Positions 9,165 through 17,376 of a DNA stretch of 64,000 bases are shown here, piece after piece. This DNA comes from Paenibacillus planticolens. Lineage in GTDB: Bacteria; Bacillota; Bacilli; Paenibacillales; NBRC-103111. The stretch spans positions 156,479 through 220,478 of the forward strand of contig NZ_WHNZ01000078.1 of assembly GCF_013141725.1 (NCBI RefSeq). Reading direction: 5' to 3'. The position numbers and the translations under genes were made by a program. Under the pieces are notes generated by a model. The model had not been told where the DNA came from. It ran no database searches and saw only the letters and a program-made list of their open reading frames with translations. The first letter of the stretch is position 1. Every line of letters starts with the position of its first letter.

Positions 9165-9917
9165 CAAGAAACGGGCTCCGGCATCTTTGAAGGCTTCTTT
9201 CATTTCCGGGGTTATTTTGGAATCGCTAATAATTCCGGTCGTTTCCTGCACTTCACCTATGACAAATAAAGAGCTCCGGCTAAACTTGGAATGGTCGGCA
9301 ACGAGGAATGTTTCCATCGATTGCTTCATCATTCGGCGGTTCGTCTCGGCTTCCAGTTCGTTGTAAATCATCATGCCGCGCGTTAGCGAAATGCCGTCTA
9401 CGCCCATGAATGTTTTGCGGATGCTGAGGTTATCGAGTGTCGCATTGGCGAGAGGACCCGACAGCTCGAACGTTTGCGTGCGGATCACGCCGCCTGTCAG
9501 AATGAGCTGCAGCCCTTGTGTGCCGATCAGTTCATAGGCGATATTTACCGCATTGGTGATAACGGTGAGGTTCTTGAATTGGTTCAGCTTCTTGGCAATG
9601 AACGTCGTTGTCGTCCCGCCTGTTAAGCCGATGATATCGCCATCTTCAATATAGTTTAGCGCTTTGTCGGCGATTTCTTTCTTCTCTTCTGTACAGAGGT
9701 CCATTTTGTTGAAAAAGGGGACTTCCACCTTCAGGCTTTCCAGCACGGCGCCACCGAAGGTGCGGATGCAGCGTTTCTCTTGTTCTAAAATTTCAAGGTC
9801 CCGTCTAGCCGTTGCTTCGGATACGGCAAACTGCTGAACGATATCGGTCAAGGCGATGGAGCCTTTATCTTTAATGGCGTGCATAATGGCATCTCGGCGA
9901 ATATCTGTCTTTCCCAT
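9162..9917 (-). CDS. DeoR/GlpR-family transcriptional regulator
   Basis: 251-residue DeoR-family repressor. N-terminal helix-turn-helix: RRDAIMHAIKDKGSIALTD, VSEATARRDLEIL and FGGAVLES, the family signature; residues about 75-235 form the ribose-phosphate-isomerase-like sugar-phosphate sensor domain with GLTGGTTT and ITNAVNIAYEL. ATG at 9917 has TAGGAGG 5 bases upstream. Members repress sugar or polyol catabolic genes and are released by a phosphorylated sugar. It is monocistronic and no target gene adjoins it: cstA-ybdD is convergent, and the next gene on its strand is a separate SDR. It probably also controls itself through the dyads just upstream. Confidence 0.88.
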   Translation of the reverse strand: MGKTDIRRDAIMHAIKDKGSIALTDIVQQFAVSEATARRDLEILEQEKRCIRTFGGAVLESLKVEVPFFNKMDLCTEEKKEIADKALNYIEDGDIIGLTGGTTTTFIAKKLNQFKNLTVITNAVNIAYELIGTQGLQLILTGGVIRTQTFELSGPLANATLDNLSIRKTFMGVDGISLTRGMMIYNELEAETNRRMMKQSMETFLVADHSKFSRSSLFVIGEVQETTGIISDSKITPEMKEAFKDAGARFL

Positions 9918-9931
9918 GGAACCTCCTAAAA

Positions 9932-9976
9932 AGCTTTCCCTCAGGAAAGCTAGCTAACGATGTAAGTAACGCTTAC
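9932..9976 (-). promoter_or_regulatory. Two dyads upstream of the DeoR-type regulator gene
   Basis: AGCTTTCC-CTCA-GGAAAGCT (9932-9951) is a perfect 8-bp stem 15 bases before the start codon, immediately upstream of the ribosome site. GTAAG-TAACG-CTTAC (9962-9976) is a second dyad further upstream. The second looks like an operator; the first may be an operator or an mRNA hairpin in the leader. Autoregulation is inferred. Confidence 0.45.
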
Positions 9977-10010
9977 GTATATCTTATCATGTGGATGGAT
10001 GAGCCGTCCA

Positions 10011-10763
10011 TTAGGTGCCAGGCTCTGCGCGAAGCTCTTCGACAACACTCCCCTGATGAAAGGAATGGCCAAGCAGTAGTTTGATCAATTGTTTGGCTGC
10101 TGCCGCAGGAGATGCGAGCATGCCCCGATCTTTTACCATTCTGAAAATGTCCGCTGAGGCGGCTGTGTCCTGACTGGCATTTCTTGCTTCTTCTTGCAAG
10201 CTCGTATCGATCATCCCGGGCCAAACGGATACGATTTTGACTGAGGTCGGTTCATTGCCCTGTTCCAATCCCACGCTTCTTGAGAAAATATCCAACCCGG
10301 CCTTAGAGGCAGAATACACGCTCATGCCTGGAAGAAGATGCTTGGCAGAGGCAGAGGAAATGTTCAAAATCCGCTTCTCGATCTGCAGATGGTCGGTAGA
10401 ACGAATAAAACATGAGGTAAGTACGATGGGAGCTAGCAGATTTACATGGAGACTAGTCATCAACGCTTGTGAGCTTGCCTGCTCGATTCGGGAAAATGGT
10501 GCTAGAACGGCCGCATTATTGATCAAGTAGATTCCTTCGGCATTTGCCATATCGATTTGGCGGCATATTTGTTCCATTAAAGTCTCAATTCCGTCAATGT
10601 TATTCAAATCATATTCGATGTAATGGAGGTGGCTGCTCTTTGCCATCAACGCATCGTTCTTTTTTCTAGAAATACAGATCAGGCGATGTTCCGGAGAAAT
10701 GAGCTGAAGCGCCATTGCTTCGCCAAGACCACGGGATGTCCCGGTAATAATAAAATATTTCAA
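10011..10763 (-). CDS. Short-chain dehydrogenase/reductase (sepiapterin/benzil reductase-like)
   Basis: 250-residue NAD(P)H-dependent SDR. The cofactor motif TGTSRGLG begins about residue 7, followed by NNAAVLAPF, the catalytic Ser in NISSASAKH and YSASK (Tyr and Lys). The order and length match the YueD/sepiapterin reductase-like group, whose Bacillus member reduces benzil; the natural substrate is unknown. I take TTG 10763 as the start, because GGAG lies 9 bases upstream and the motif then falls at the usual distance from the N terminus; the longer frame from 10829 or ATG 10781 would add residues untypical of the family. Single gene, no obvious partners. Confidence 0.8.
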   Translation of the reverse strand: MKYFIITGTSRGLGEAMALQLISPEHRLICISRKKNDALMAKSSHLHYIEYDLNNIDGIETLMEQICRQIDMANAEGIYLINNAAVLAPFSRIEQASSQALMTSLHVNLLAPIVLTSCFIRSTDHLQIEKRILNISSASAKHLLPGMSVYSASKAGLDIFSRSVGLEQGNEPTSVKIVSVWPGMIDTSLQEEARNASQDTAASADIFRMVKDRGMLASPAAAAKQLIKLLLGHSFHQGSVVEELRAEPGT

Positions 10764-10920
10764 TAGAATCAACTCCGTCATTATGATGGATTCGCCGATC
10801 AACCTACTGCGGTGAGCCTCGGTTTGCAAAATCGTTCAGTAATGACTATCTCTTTCGTCGAGAGAGGATTATAGTCCTTTATTTGAGGGGAATTGGCAGT
10901 GAGAGAGGCTGAGCTAAACG

Positions 10921-10950
10921 CCAAAAGCCCCGGCCGAAAGCAGCCGGGGC
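10921..10950 (-). terminator. Intrinsic terminator of the oxidoreductase operon
   Basis: On the minus strand GCCCCGGC (10950-10943), an 8-base loop and GCCGGGGC (10934-10927) are followed by TTTTGG. It lies 18 bases after the stop of the aldo/keto reductase gene. Confidence 0.85.
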
Positions 10951-10967
10951 ATCCTAAACATATGCTG

Positions 10968-11915
10968 CTACACAGTAGCAGCAGTCAAATCAAGCCATGC
11001 CAACTCCTGCGGAGTGAGCACAAGCTCCGCGCCGTCGCGGCATGAAAGCATTTCGGCTTCGCTGCGCGGGCCAATGAGCGCGCAAGCCGGGAACGGCTGG
11101 CTCAGCACATAGGCGAGCGCGATCTGGATCGCGGTTACGCCTTTTTCCTGTGCCAGCTGTTCCGCGCGGCGCAGCCGCGTCCAGTTCTCGTCGCTGTAGA
11201 AGACGCGGACGAGGTCGGCGTTGTCGAGCACGTCCGGCGAGTACCGGCCTGTGAAGAATCCGCGCGCCTGGGAAGACCAGGACAGCAGCGGCAGCTGCGC
11301 AGCTTCGTGCCAGCGCAGAGCTTCCTCGTCGACGGAGACGCAGCCGCTCCAGAAGGGCTCTTTGGCTTTCGCGAGGCTGAGGTTCGGAGAGCTGAAGCTG
11401 AAGCCGATAAGGCCGTTCTTTGCAGCGTAGTCGTTCGCTTCCTGCAGACGCGCATGCGTCCAGTTGGAGCCGCCGAAGGCACGAATGCGCCCGGCTTCTA
11501 CATGCTCGTTCAGCGCTTCCAAAATCACGCCGACAGGTATCGCCGGATCGTCGCGATGCAGCGCATAGAGGTCGATGTAGTCGGTGCGCAGCCGCTCCAA
11601 CGATGTGAACAGGTCGCTGCGGATCGCTTCCGCATTCACGCGGGGGCCGTTCTGATCATGGTGCGCGCCTTTGGTAAAAATGTTGATGTCATCACGGTTG
11701 CCCAGCTCATCCATCCAGATGCCAAGCGCCTGCTCGCTTTCGCCGCCGCAGTAAATGAAGGCGGAGTCAATGGTATTGCCGCCAATCGCCAAGTAATGTC
11801 CAAGAATGTCGCTGACTTCCTGACCGTTGTTCAGACGGAAAAAGTCAGAGCCCATAATCAGTTTGGAAACCGGTTTATCTAAGCCTTTAATTTGAATATG
11901 TTTCATCGCGGTCAT
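10968..11915 (-). CDS. Aldo/keto reductase
   Basis: 315-residue NADPH-dependent aldo/keto reductase with a TIM barrel. The catalytic tetrad can be placed: Asp and Tyr in NTIDSAFIYCGGESEQALG, Lys in FTKGAHH and His in DYIDLYALHRDD. The C terminus QIALAYVLSQPFPACALIGPRS is the cofactor-binding end. ATG 11915 is favoured (AAAGG 5 bases upstream); ATG 11906 is also possible, while the longer frame to 11987 would overlap the upstream gene. It is the second gene of an operon with a Gfo/Idh/MocA oxidoreductase and is followed by a strong terminator. Together the pair probably oxidises or reduces a sugar or inositol derivative. Confidence 0.85.
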   Translation of the reverse strand: MTAMKHIQIKGLDKPVSKLIMGSDFFRLNNGQEVSDILGHYLAIGGNTIDSAFIYCGGESEQALGIWMDELGNRDDINIFTKGAHHDQNGPRVNAEAIRSDLFTSLERLRTDYIDLYALHRDDPAIPVGVILEALNEHVEAGRIRAFGGSNWTHARLQEANDYAAKNGLIGFSFSSPNLSLAKAKEPFWSGCVSVDEEALRWHEAAQLPLLSWSSQARGFFTGRYSPDVLDNADLVRVFYSDENWTRLRRAEQLAQEKGVTAIQIALAYVLSQPFPACALIGPRSEAEMLSCRDGAELVLTPQELAWLDLTAATV

Positions 11916-11944
11916 CCCAGCCTTTCGCATGATCGTAGTGGTCG

Positions 11945-12940
11945 TTACAGAACAATTCGGGAGCGCTTTCTTGCTGATTCCAGACAAGCATCAAGCACTT
12001 TCATGTTAAGAGTGGCATCGTTCGCAGGAAAATTCGGCTGCTTCTCGCCCCAAGCGGCATAGGCCAGATCGTCGACCTCCAGCGCGTATTGGTTAAGGAA
12101 CGGGACGTTCTCTACCCGGCGCTCATTGCCAACATGGACGATGAACTGGCTGGATTCCTCGGTTGGGGTTACGTAGGCGGAAGGAATCTCAATACGCCCT
12201 TTGGCGCCTACGATTTCAAGCGTATTGCGGAAGCCGGCCCACATGCCGCAGTCAAACGTTAGCGCAACACTTCCGCTGAACTCGACCAAGCCTGACATCA
12301 TCATATCGACATCATCATGTTCAGGGGAGAAGAACGCATGGGTCGTAACCGCCTTAGGCTCCCGGCCCAAAATCATTCTCGCAGCGGAGATCGGGTAGCA
12401 GCCTACGTCATAGAGCGAACCGCCGCCCCATTCACGTTTGAAGCGAACATTCTTGCTGTCGCCCGGATTGCTGAACGTGAAGGCGCCATGGATGCCGCGA
12501 AGGTCGCCGATTTCTCCGGATGCAATGATCTCTTTGATCCGCTCGTAGCGTGGATGATGTCTGTACATGAATGCTTCCGCGAATTGTACGCCGGCTTGCT
12601 CGCAGGCTGCTACCATTTCTGCCGCTTCTTCAGCTGTCAACGCAGCCGGTTTTTCGCAAAGCACATGCTTTCCGGCAGCAGCAGCGCGAATGGTCCATTC
12701 TTTATGCAGATGATTCGGCAGAGGGATGTACAAAGCATCGATATCCGGATCCGCAATTAATTCCTCATAACTGCCATAGGCGGTTGGAATGCCCAGCTTT
12801 TCGGCAACTTCCTGAGATTTCTCTAAACTGCGGCTGGCTATAGCGCTTACAATTCCCGTTTTGGACTGCACAATTCCCGGAATACACGCCCGTATTGCAA
12901 TTCCGGCACATCCTAAAATTCCCCAACGAAGCTTAGTCAT
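11945..12940 (-). CDS. Gfo/Idh/MocA-family oxidoreductase
   Basis: 331-residue NAD(P)-dependent sugar or cyclitol dehydrogenase. The N-terminal Rossmann domain has WGILGCAGIA, ASRSLEKSQEVAEKLGI and the family hallmark GKHVLCEKPAA, whose Lys is catalytic; the C-terminal alpha/beta domain includes GGGSLYDVGCYPISAARMILG, typical of glucose-fructose-oxidoreductase-like members. ATG 12940 has AAGGAGA about 9 bases upstream. First gene of a two-gene operon (aldo/keto reductase follows), transcribed divergently from an AraC-family regulator across a 133-base region carrying two direct-repeat sites. Confidence 0.88.
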   Translation of the reverse strand: MTKLRWGILGCAGIAIRACIPGIVQSKTGIVSAIASRSLEKSQEVAEKLGIPTAYGSYEELIADPDIDALYIPLPNHLHKEWTIRAAAAGKHVLCEKPAALTAEEAAEMVAACEQAGVQFAEAFMYRHHPRYERIKEIIASGEIGDLRGIHGAFTFSNPGDSKNVRFKREWGGGSLYDVGCYPISAARMILGREPKAVTTHAFFSPEHDDVDMMMSGLVEFSGSVALTFDCGMWAGFRNTLEIVGAKGRIEIPSAYVTPTEESSQFIVHVGNERRVENVPFLNQYALEVDDLAYAAWGEKQPNFPANDATLNMKVLDACLESARKRSRIVL

Positions 12941-12969
12941 GAGAGCATATCTCCTTATAGTAAAATATT

Positions 12970-13055
12970 TGATAGCGGTATATTGTTATTATAAAACGAG
13001 TTATTTAAAATGAATATGATAATATATTGCATCTGATATCGGAATATTGTCATTA
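12970..13055. promoter_or_regulatory. Direct-repeat operator pair between divergent genes (probable AraC sites)
   Basis: The 22-base segments at 12970-12991 and 13034-13055 are direct repeats agreeing at 18 of 22 positions (TGATA-CGG-ATATTGT-ATTA core). They are 64 bases apart, close to six helical turns. AraC-family dimers bind direct repeats, so these are likely sites for the regulator encoded at 13074, controlling both itself and the divergent oxidoreductase operon. Confidence 0.6.
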
Positions 13056-13073
13056 AGGAAAGAGGTGATGAGG

Positions 13074-13919
13074 GTGAGACGGCAAGTCATGCTGCCGAGG
13101 CTGCAGCAATGCCCGTATTTCATTTTTCCGGAATCGGTTGGCTGGTACCAAGATTTCCCAGACCATTCCATTTACCGGCAAGAAGGCTATTATGAGACGT
13201 ACAGCATCCATTTTATCCTTTCAGGCAAAGGGTACGTGGAGATCGAAGGAGAGCAGCATGTGCTTCAAAAAGGCGATGCTTTCCTGTACTTCCCGCTCCA
13301 AGAACAACGCTATTACTCCTCCAAGGAAGATCCTTGGGACGTTCGATGGGTTCATTTTTACGGGAATCATCTGAAGGAGTTTATGCTGGAAAAAGGCTTT
13401 CTGCGGACGCTGTGGACGCTCAAAAGATGGAGCGAGCTTGAGGAAGCGTTTCATGAGCTGCTGCTGGAAGCGGAGGCCAATAACATTGTGAAGCCGACGA
13501 ACCTCTCCACGTTAAGCTACAAAATTTTGAGTGAATTCATGAGCTACGCCGCACCTTTAACGAGCAATCGGGGGGTGGAATCCGTGGACCGGATTCTGGC
13601 TATCCTTCCCACCATGCAGCAAAAAGCCTGCGAACCGTTCATTCTGGAAGAATGGGCGGAGCTCACAGGCGTAAGCACGTATTATTTCTGCAAATTGTTT
13701 CGCAAAGCGACTTCAATGACGCCGCTCTCTTTCATTACGCTATGCCGCATGCAGTTCGCGAAGCAGCGCCTGATTGAGAAGGAAAGCTTGCCGGTCAAGG
13801 ATATCGCTGTGCAAGCCGGTTATGCCAGCGCCAGCTATTTTAACCAGCGGTTTCAGGAGCATGAAGGAATGACGCCGAGCGAGTTTCGAAGCTTATACGG
13901 CAAAGGTTTATTTGAATAG
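13074..13919 (+). CDS. AraC-family transcriptional regulator
   Basis: 281-residue regulator with an N-terminal cupin-like sensor (about 20-160, including HFILSGKGYVEIEGEQHVLQKGDAFLYFP) and a C-terminal double helix-turn-helix (about 180-278; WAELTGVSTYYFCKLFRKATSMTPLSF and VKDIAVQAGYASASYFNQRFQ). The cupin suggests a sugar ligand. GTG 13074 is chosen because GAGG ends 8 bases upstream; ATG 13068 is too close to it. It is divergent from the Gfo/Idh/MocA operon, its likely target. Its 3' end overlaps the convergent glycosyltransferase gene by 12 bases. Confidence 0.88.
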   Translation: MRRQVMLPRLQQCPYFIFPESVGWYQDFPDHSIYRQEGYYETYSIHFILSGKGYVEIEGEQHVLQKGDAFLYFPLQEQRYYSSKEDPWDVRWVHFYGNHLKEFMLEKGFLRTLWTLKRWSELEEAFHELLLEAEANNIVKPTNLSTLSYKILSEFMSYAAPLTSNRGVESVDRILAILPTMQQKACEPFILEEWAELTGVSTYYFCKLFRKATSMTPLSFITLCRMQFAKQRLIEKESLPVKDIAVQAGYASASYFNQRFQEHEGMTPSEFRSLYGKGLFE

Positions 13920-14726
13920 ACGCGAACGGATCGGTTCTCCGTCCCAGACGATTTCGGTCTTCGCTTGACGCGCCTTAACTTCCGGTTCCTCCAGCAGGAG
14001 GAAGAAGTTTTTGGTCGGTAAATCGCCGAGCCCGTGCTTGACGGAGAGCATGTCCAAAAAGGGGCGCATATTGTCGAGCTGGCCCGACATGTTGCTCGTG
14101 CCCTGCTGCGCAAAAGCGTAGAGGACGCTAGCAGCTGGCGTACGCTTCACGCGGAATTTCTCGGCGGCTCTCAGGAAGAAATCCCAGTCCCAATAATGGA
14201 ATACTTCGGTGTCAAAAGGTCCCAAAGCATCTATCAACTCAGGGCGAAATATGCAGCCGGAGGAGAAAAAGGTGGAGAACCTGCGCATCGCCGGCACATC
14301 GAATTCATAGGCAAAAACGAACCGATTGGTGATGGAGCGGGCATCGTTCTCATACACATAATCGAAGATTTCGACGTCGGGATACACGAGATCATAGCCT
14401 TCAATTTCTTGCAGCATGCGTTCGATATGGATCGGGAGCAGCAAATCATCATCATCGCACAGCATGATGTAATCGCCTTTCACCTCTTGCAGGCCGCGGT
14501 TTCGAGCGTGAACGTGCTTCAGGTTTTGCGGCATATTCACAATCTGGATGGCGAGCTCAGGGTACAGATCCTGAATGAAATCTACCGCAGGTCCGGCATC
14601 GTTGACGATAATGATTTGCAAGTTTTTGTACGTTTGGCGGTATAATGATTCTGCAAGCTCAGCGAGTTCGATTCGGCGATTATACGTTGGAATAATAATG
14701 GACACCAAGGGTTGGTCAGACAACAA
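13908..14726 (-). CDS. Family 2 glycosyltransferase
   Basis: 272-residue GT-A fold glycosyltransferase, probably cytoplasmic or membrane-peripheral, transferring a sugar from a nucleotide donor. The N terminus has VSIIIPTYNRR and QIIIVNDAGP, and the metal-binding acidic motif is MLCDDDDLL around residue 100, followed by DVEIFDY and HYWDWDFFLRAAEKF. TTG 14726 (or TTG 14723) is the likely start because GGAGG lies 6-9 bases upstream; the in-frame ATG 14747 precedes the ribosome site. It is divergent from an 813-residue HAD-family protein often found in surface-glycan clusters, so a role in cell-surface polysaccharide is inferred. Confidence 0.82.
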   Translation of the reverse strand: MLSDQPLVSIIIPTYNRRIELAELAESLYRQTYKNLQIIIVNDAGPAVDFIQDLYPELAIQIVNMPQNLKHVHARNRGLQEVKGDYIMLCDDDDLLLPIHIERMLQEIEGYDLVYPDVEIFDYVYENDARSITNRFVFAYEFDVPAMRRFSTFFSSGCIFRPELIDALGPFDTEVFHYWDWDFFLRAAEKFRVKRTPAASVLYAFAQQGTSNMSGQLDNMRPFLDMLSVKHGLGDLPTKNFFLLLEEPEVKARQAKTEIVWDGEPIRSRLFK

Positions 14727-14832
14727 GAAGCACCTCCGATTTATCATAGATAAAGCTTACCTCAAATGAGTCATACTTCTCAAATCCAATCGTTTCAGTT
14801 TTCTTTTACGCCAAACGCTAAGGAGGCTCTTG

Positions 14833-17274
14833 ATGCTAAAAGGTTCGAATAACCTGATACGCCCGCTTAATTTACTTTTATGGCAAAATGATCGTTATCT
14901 GAGCGCCTTAACAGGGCAATTGCAGGCTGTCCGGCTGCTAAGTCTGGACATCTTCGATACGCTCTTATTCCGGACTTGCGCGAATCCGTCTGATGTTTTT
15001 ATCCAAATAGCGGAGCGGGCGCATCTGGAGGGCTGTCTAAAAGGCTCGATCACGCCTTCGGCATTCAAAGAAATGCGCATGAAGGCCGAGCATAAAGCGC
15101 GTGAAAAGCAGGCCGCACGGACGGGCTTCGGCGAAGTCACGTTGGAGCAGATTTATGATGAAATGCCGGAATCCATTGTGAACAGAGTCAAGCTGGTTCA
15201 GTTGGAAGTGGAGACCGAGGAGGATGTTTGCTATTTGAACCCTCATGTAACATCCCTGTTGTATGCCTGTAAAAAAGAGCAAATACCGGTGGCGCTGCTG
15301 TCGGATATGTATTTGTCGTCAGACCAGCTTCGGCGGATTCTTGGGTCCGCAGGTCTGGATCTATCCAGTGTGGACACGCTATTCGTATCTTCGGAAGAGC
15401 GGGAGGGCAAGTCATCGGGGCATCTGTTTGCCAGGCTCAAAGAGCTGTACCCGCAGATTGACGCCTCGGCGATCGTACACATTGGCGACAATCCGGCCGC
15501 AGATGTGGAGGGAGCAGCGAAAGAGGGCGTTAGAGGACTGCACTATCCTGTCATTCCCGAGCATTTCGATAGTGTGCATCACTGGGAATTTGTCAAACAT
15601 GGGGATGTGCTCCCGGAATGGAAATCACTGCGGAAGCTGGCTGCAGCCTCGGATATGGCTACTAACCACGGAGATCAGGAGCGCATGTTTTACCGATTTG
15701 GCGCCGAAGTGCTGGGGCCATTTTTGCACACCTTATGTGAGTGGGTGCTTGATATTTGCGTTCAAGAAGGCATCACATGCGTGAATCCGCTGATGAGAGA
15801 AGCGCATTTGCTGGCCCCGATGCTTGAGCAGGCCGCACAACAAAGAGGCGTAGAGCTTCAGGTGAAGCCTGTTTATGTGTCCAGACAAGCGACTTTTATG
15901 GCGGGGCTGGAGCGTTTTGGTGAAGCGGAGCTTGCGTATTTGCTAGGCATTCACGGTCTGAAAGTGGGAGAGCTTTTCGAGGTTCTTGATATCAGCATGG
16001 AAGAAGAGCGGTTAAAAGCTTACCTGACGGAAACAGTCGAAGCGTGCAGGCACATTTCCGGGGATAATGGCCAAACCATTTACGACCTCCTGCGCAATTA
16101 TCTGCTTAGCGACTCCGGGCAAAGTAGACTTTTAGCGTCTATTGAGCGGCATAGGCAGCTTTTTGTAGGCTATTTGAGGCAGGAATTCGGCGCGCCGGAG
16201 CGGTTAGTGACGGTCGATATCGGATTTCAAGGAACGATTCAGGGAGCATTGGAAAAGATCGTGAGTCTTGCGGGATTGCAGCCGCAAATGACACATTTGC
16301 TCGCCGTCGGCGCGAATCGGCTGGATGAACTTCGTCTGCAGGGGATGGACATTCGCAGCATGCTGCGTTCCGGCAGCGGCGGCAGCGAGGCGGGGAAGCG
16401 GATCGCGAGAACGCCGGCTTTTTTGGAGGAGCTGATGATGGGCGGTTTCGGCTCAACCCTTCGATACGTCGCAGTGGAGTCTGGGCGCATTATCCCCGTC
16501 CAAGCGCAGCTGCACAGAACGGATGAAGAATTTGCAAGCAAACAAGCCTGTCAAAAAGGAGCGCTTGCCTTTCAAAGCTACTATGCCTACCTCTTCCAGC
16601 AAAAAGAAGGACGGCTAACGCGGGCGTCCGCCCAGCCTGAAGAGTGGAGCAAGCCGCTGCACCGCGTTCTTGCGATGCCGAAGCCGGAAGAGGCGGGCGT
16701 TTTGGGGAATTTAACGCACCAGGACAATTTCTGCACGGAGTACATAGCCCCGATTTGCGGAGTAGTAGCCGAGGAATGGTACTTGGCGGGACCGGAAGCT
16801 TTCCTGAACAGCTGCAATTATGCGCCGTCGGTTATGAATGTAAATTGGCCTCAAGGTATGGTGACCAGACGTTTTCCGTACTATTTGTATCATTATTACT
16901 TGTGGCTCGGGGATGGTTTCGGCAGCCAGGCCATGATTTTCGATATGATTCAAAGGGTTAAAAAAGACGCCATCCGCTCTTTAACGTTGTATGGCTCTGG
17001 CGCATTTGCGGAGCAGGTGCTCAAAGCGGCCTGGTTCCACGGCTTGCATATTCCCTTTTGGATCGATCCGGCTGTAGGAGCAGATACGGTGCCTTGGGGG
17101 AGGTTCGCCTACACGACATTGGAGCAGGCAAGCCTATTGTCAGAGGAACCTGGAAGGGAGGCGCCCGCTTTTCTAATCGCCACGCTGTCCGAACTGGAAG
17201 CTTATCCGAATCAAATTTTAAAAGCTTTTGAAGGTTCTAGGGCAGCACCAAAACTTTACGCCATTCGTCCGTAA
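14833..17274 (+). CDS. Large HAD-superfamily hydrolase-like protein
   Basis: 813-residue cytoplasmic protein. Residues about 30-250 form a HAD-like domain: motif I in LLSLDIFDTLLFR, a cap rich in charged helices, VALLSDMYLSSDQL (motif II), and IVHIGDNPAADVEGA (motif IV). The remaining 560 residues are not recognised with certainty; they contain VTVDIGFQGTIQGALE and a late Rossmann-like segment (RSLTLYGSGAFAEQVLKAAWFHG). The architecture resembles predicted HAD hydrolases found beside glycosyltransferases. ATG 14833 has AAGGAGG 6 bases upstream. It lies divergent from a GT2 gene and ahead of a vanW-like gene; a surface-glycan role is inferred, its substrate unknown. Confidence 0.7.
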   Translation: MLKGSNNLIRPLNLLLWQNDRYLSALTGQLQAVRLLSLDIFDTLLFRTCANPSDVFIQIAERAHLEGCLKGSITPSAFKEMRMKAEHKAREKQAARTGFGEVTLEQIYDEMPESIVNRVKLVQLEVETEEDVCYLNPHVTSLLYACKKEQIPVALLSDMYLSSDQLRRILGSAGLDLSSVDTLFVSSEEREGKSSGHLFARLKELYPQIDASAIVHIGDNPAADVEGAAKEGVRGLHYPVIPEHFDSVHHWEFVKHGDVLPEWKSLRKLAAASDMATNHGDQERMFYRFGAEVLGPFLHTLCEWVLDICVQEGITCVNPLMREAHLLAPMLEQAAQQRGVELQVKPVYVSRQATFMAGLERFGEAELAYLLGIHGLKVGELFEVLDISMEEERLKAYLTETVEACRHISGDNGQTIYDLLRNYLLSDSGQSRLLASIERHRQLFVGYLRQEFGAPERLVTVDIGFQGTIQGALEKIVSLAGLQPQMTHLLAVGANRLDELRLQGMDIRSMLRSGSGGSEAGKRIARTPAFLEELMMGGFGSTLRYVAVESGRIIPVQAQLHRTDEEFASKQACQKGALAFQSYYAYLFQQKEGRLTRASAQPEEWSKPLHRVLAMPKPEEAGVLGNLTHQDNFCTEYIAPICGVVAEEWYLAGPEAFLNSCNYAPSVMNVNWPQGMVTRRFPYYLYHYYLWLGDGFGSQAMIFDMIQRVKKDAIRSLTLYGSGAFAEQVLKAAWFHGLHIPFWIDPAVGADTVPWGRFAYTTLEQASLLSEEPGREAPAFLIATLSELEAYPNQILKAFEGSRAAPKLYAIRP

Positions 17275-17376
17275 TGAAAAGCCCCTTTCCATTGAACTAA
17301 ATCGATGGTTGAAACATCTTATAGGTGAAATGTTTTGGCGAACCCATTTTTTTGTGAAAAAGGAAGGTGCACAAGG

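Noticed and set aside
11307..11882. 191-codon open frame on the plus strand
   Set aside because: Shadow of the aldo/keto reductase gene in a G+C-rich stretch.
14034..14645. 203-codon open frame on the plus strand
   Set aside because: Shadow of the GT2 glycosyltransferase gene, whose motifs are clear on the other strand.
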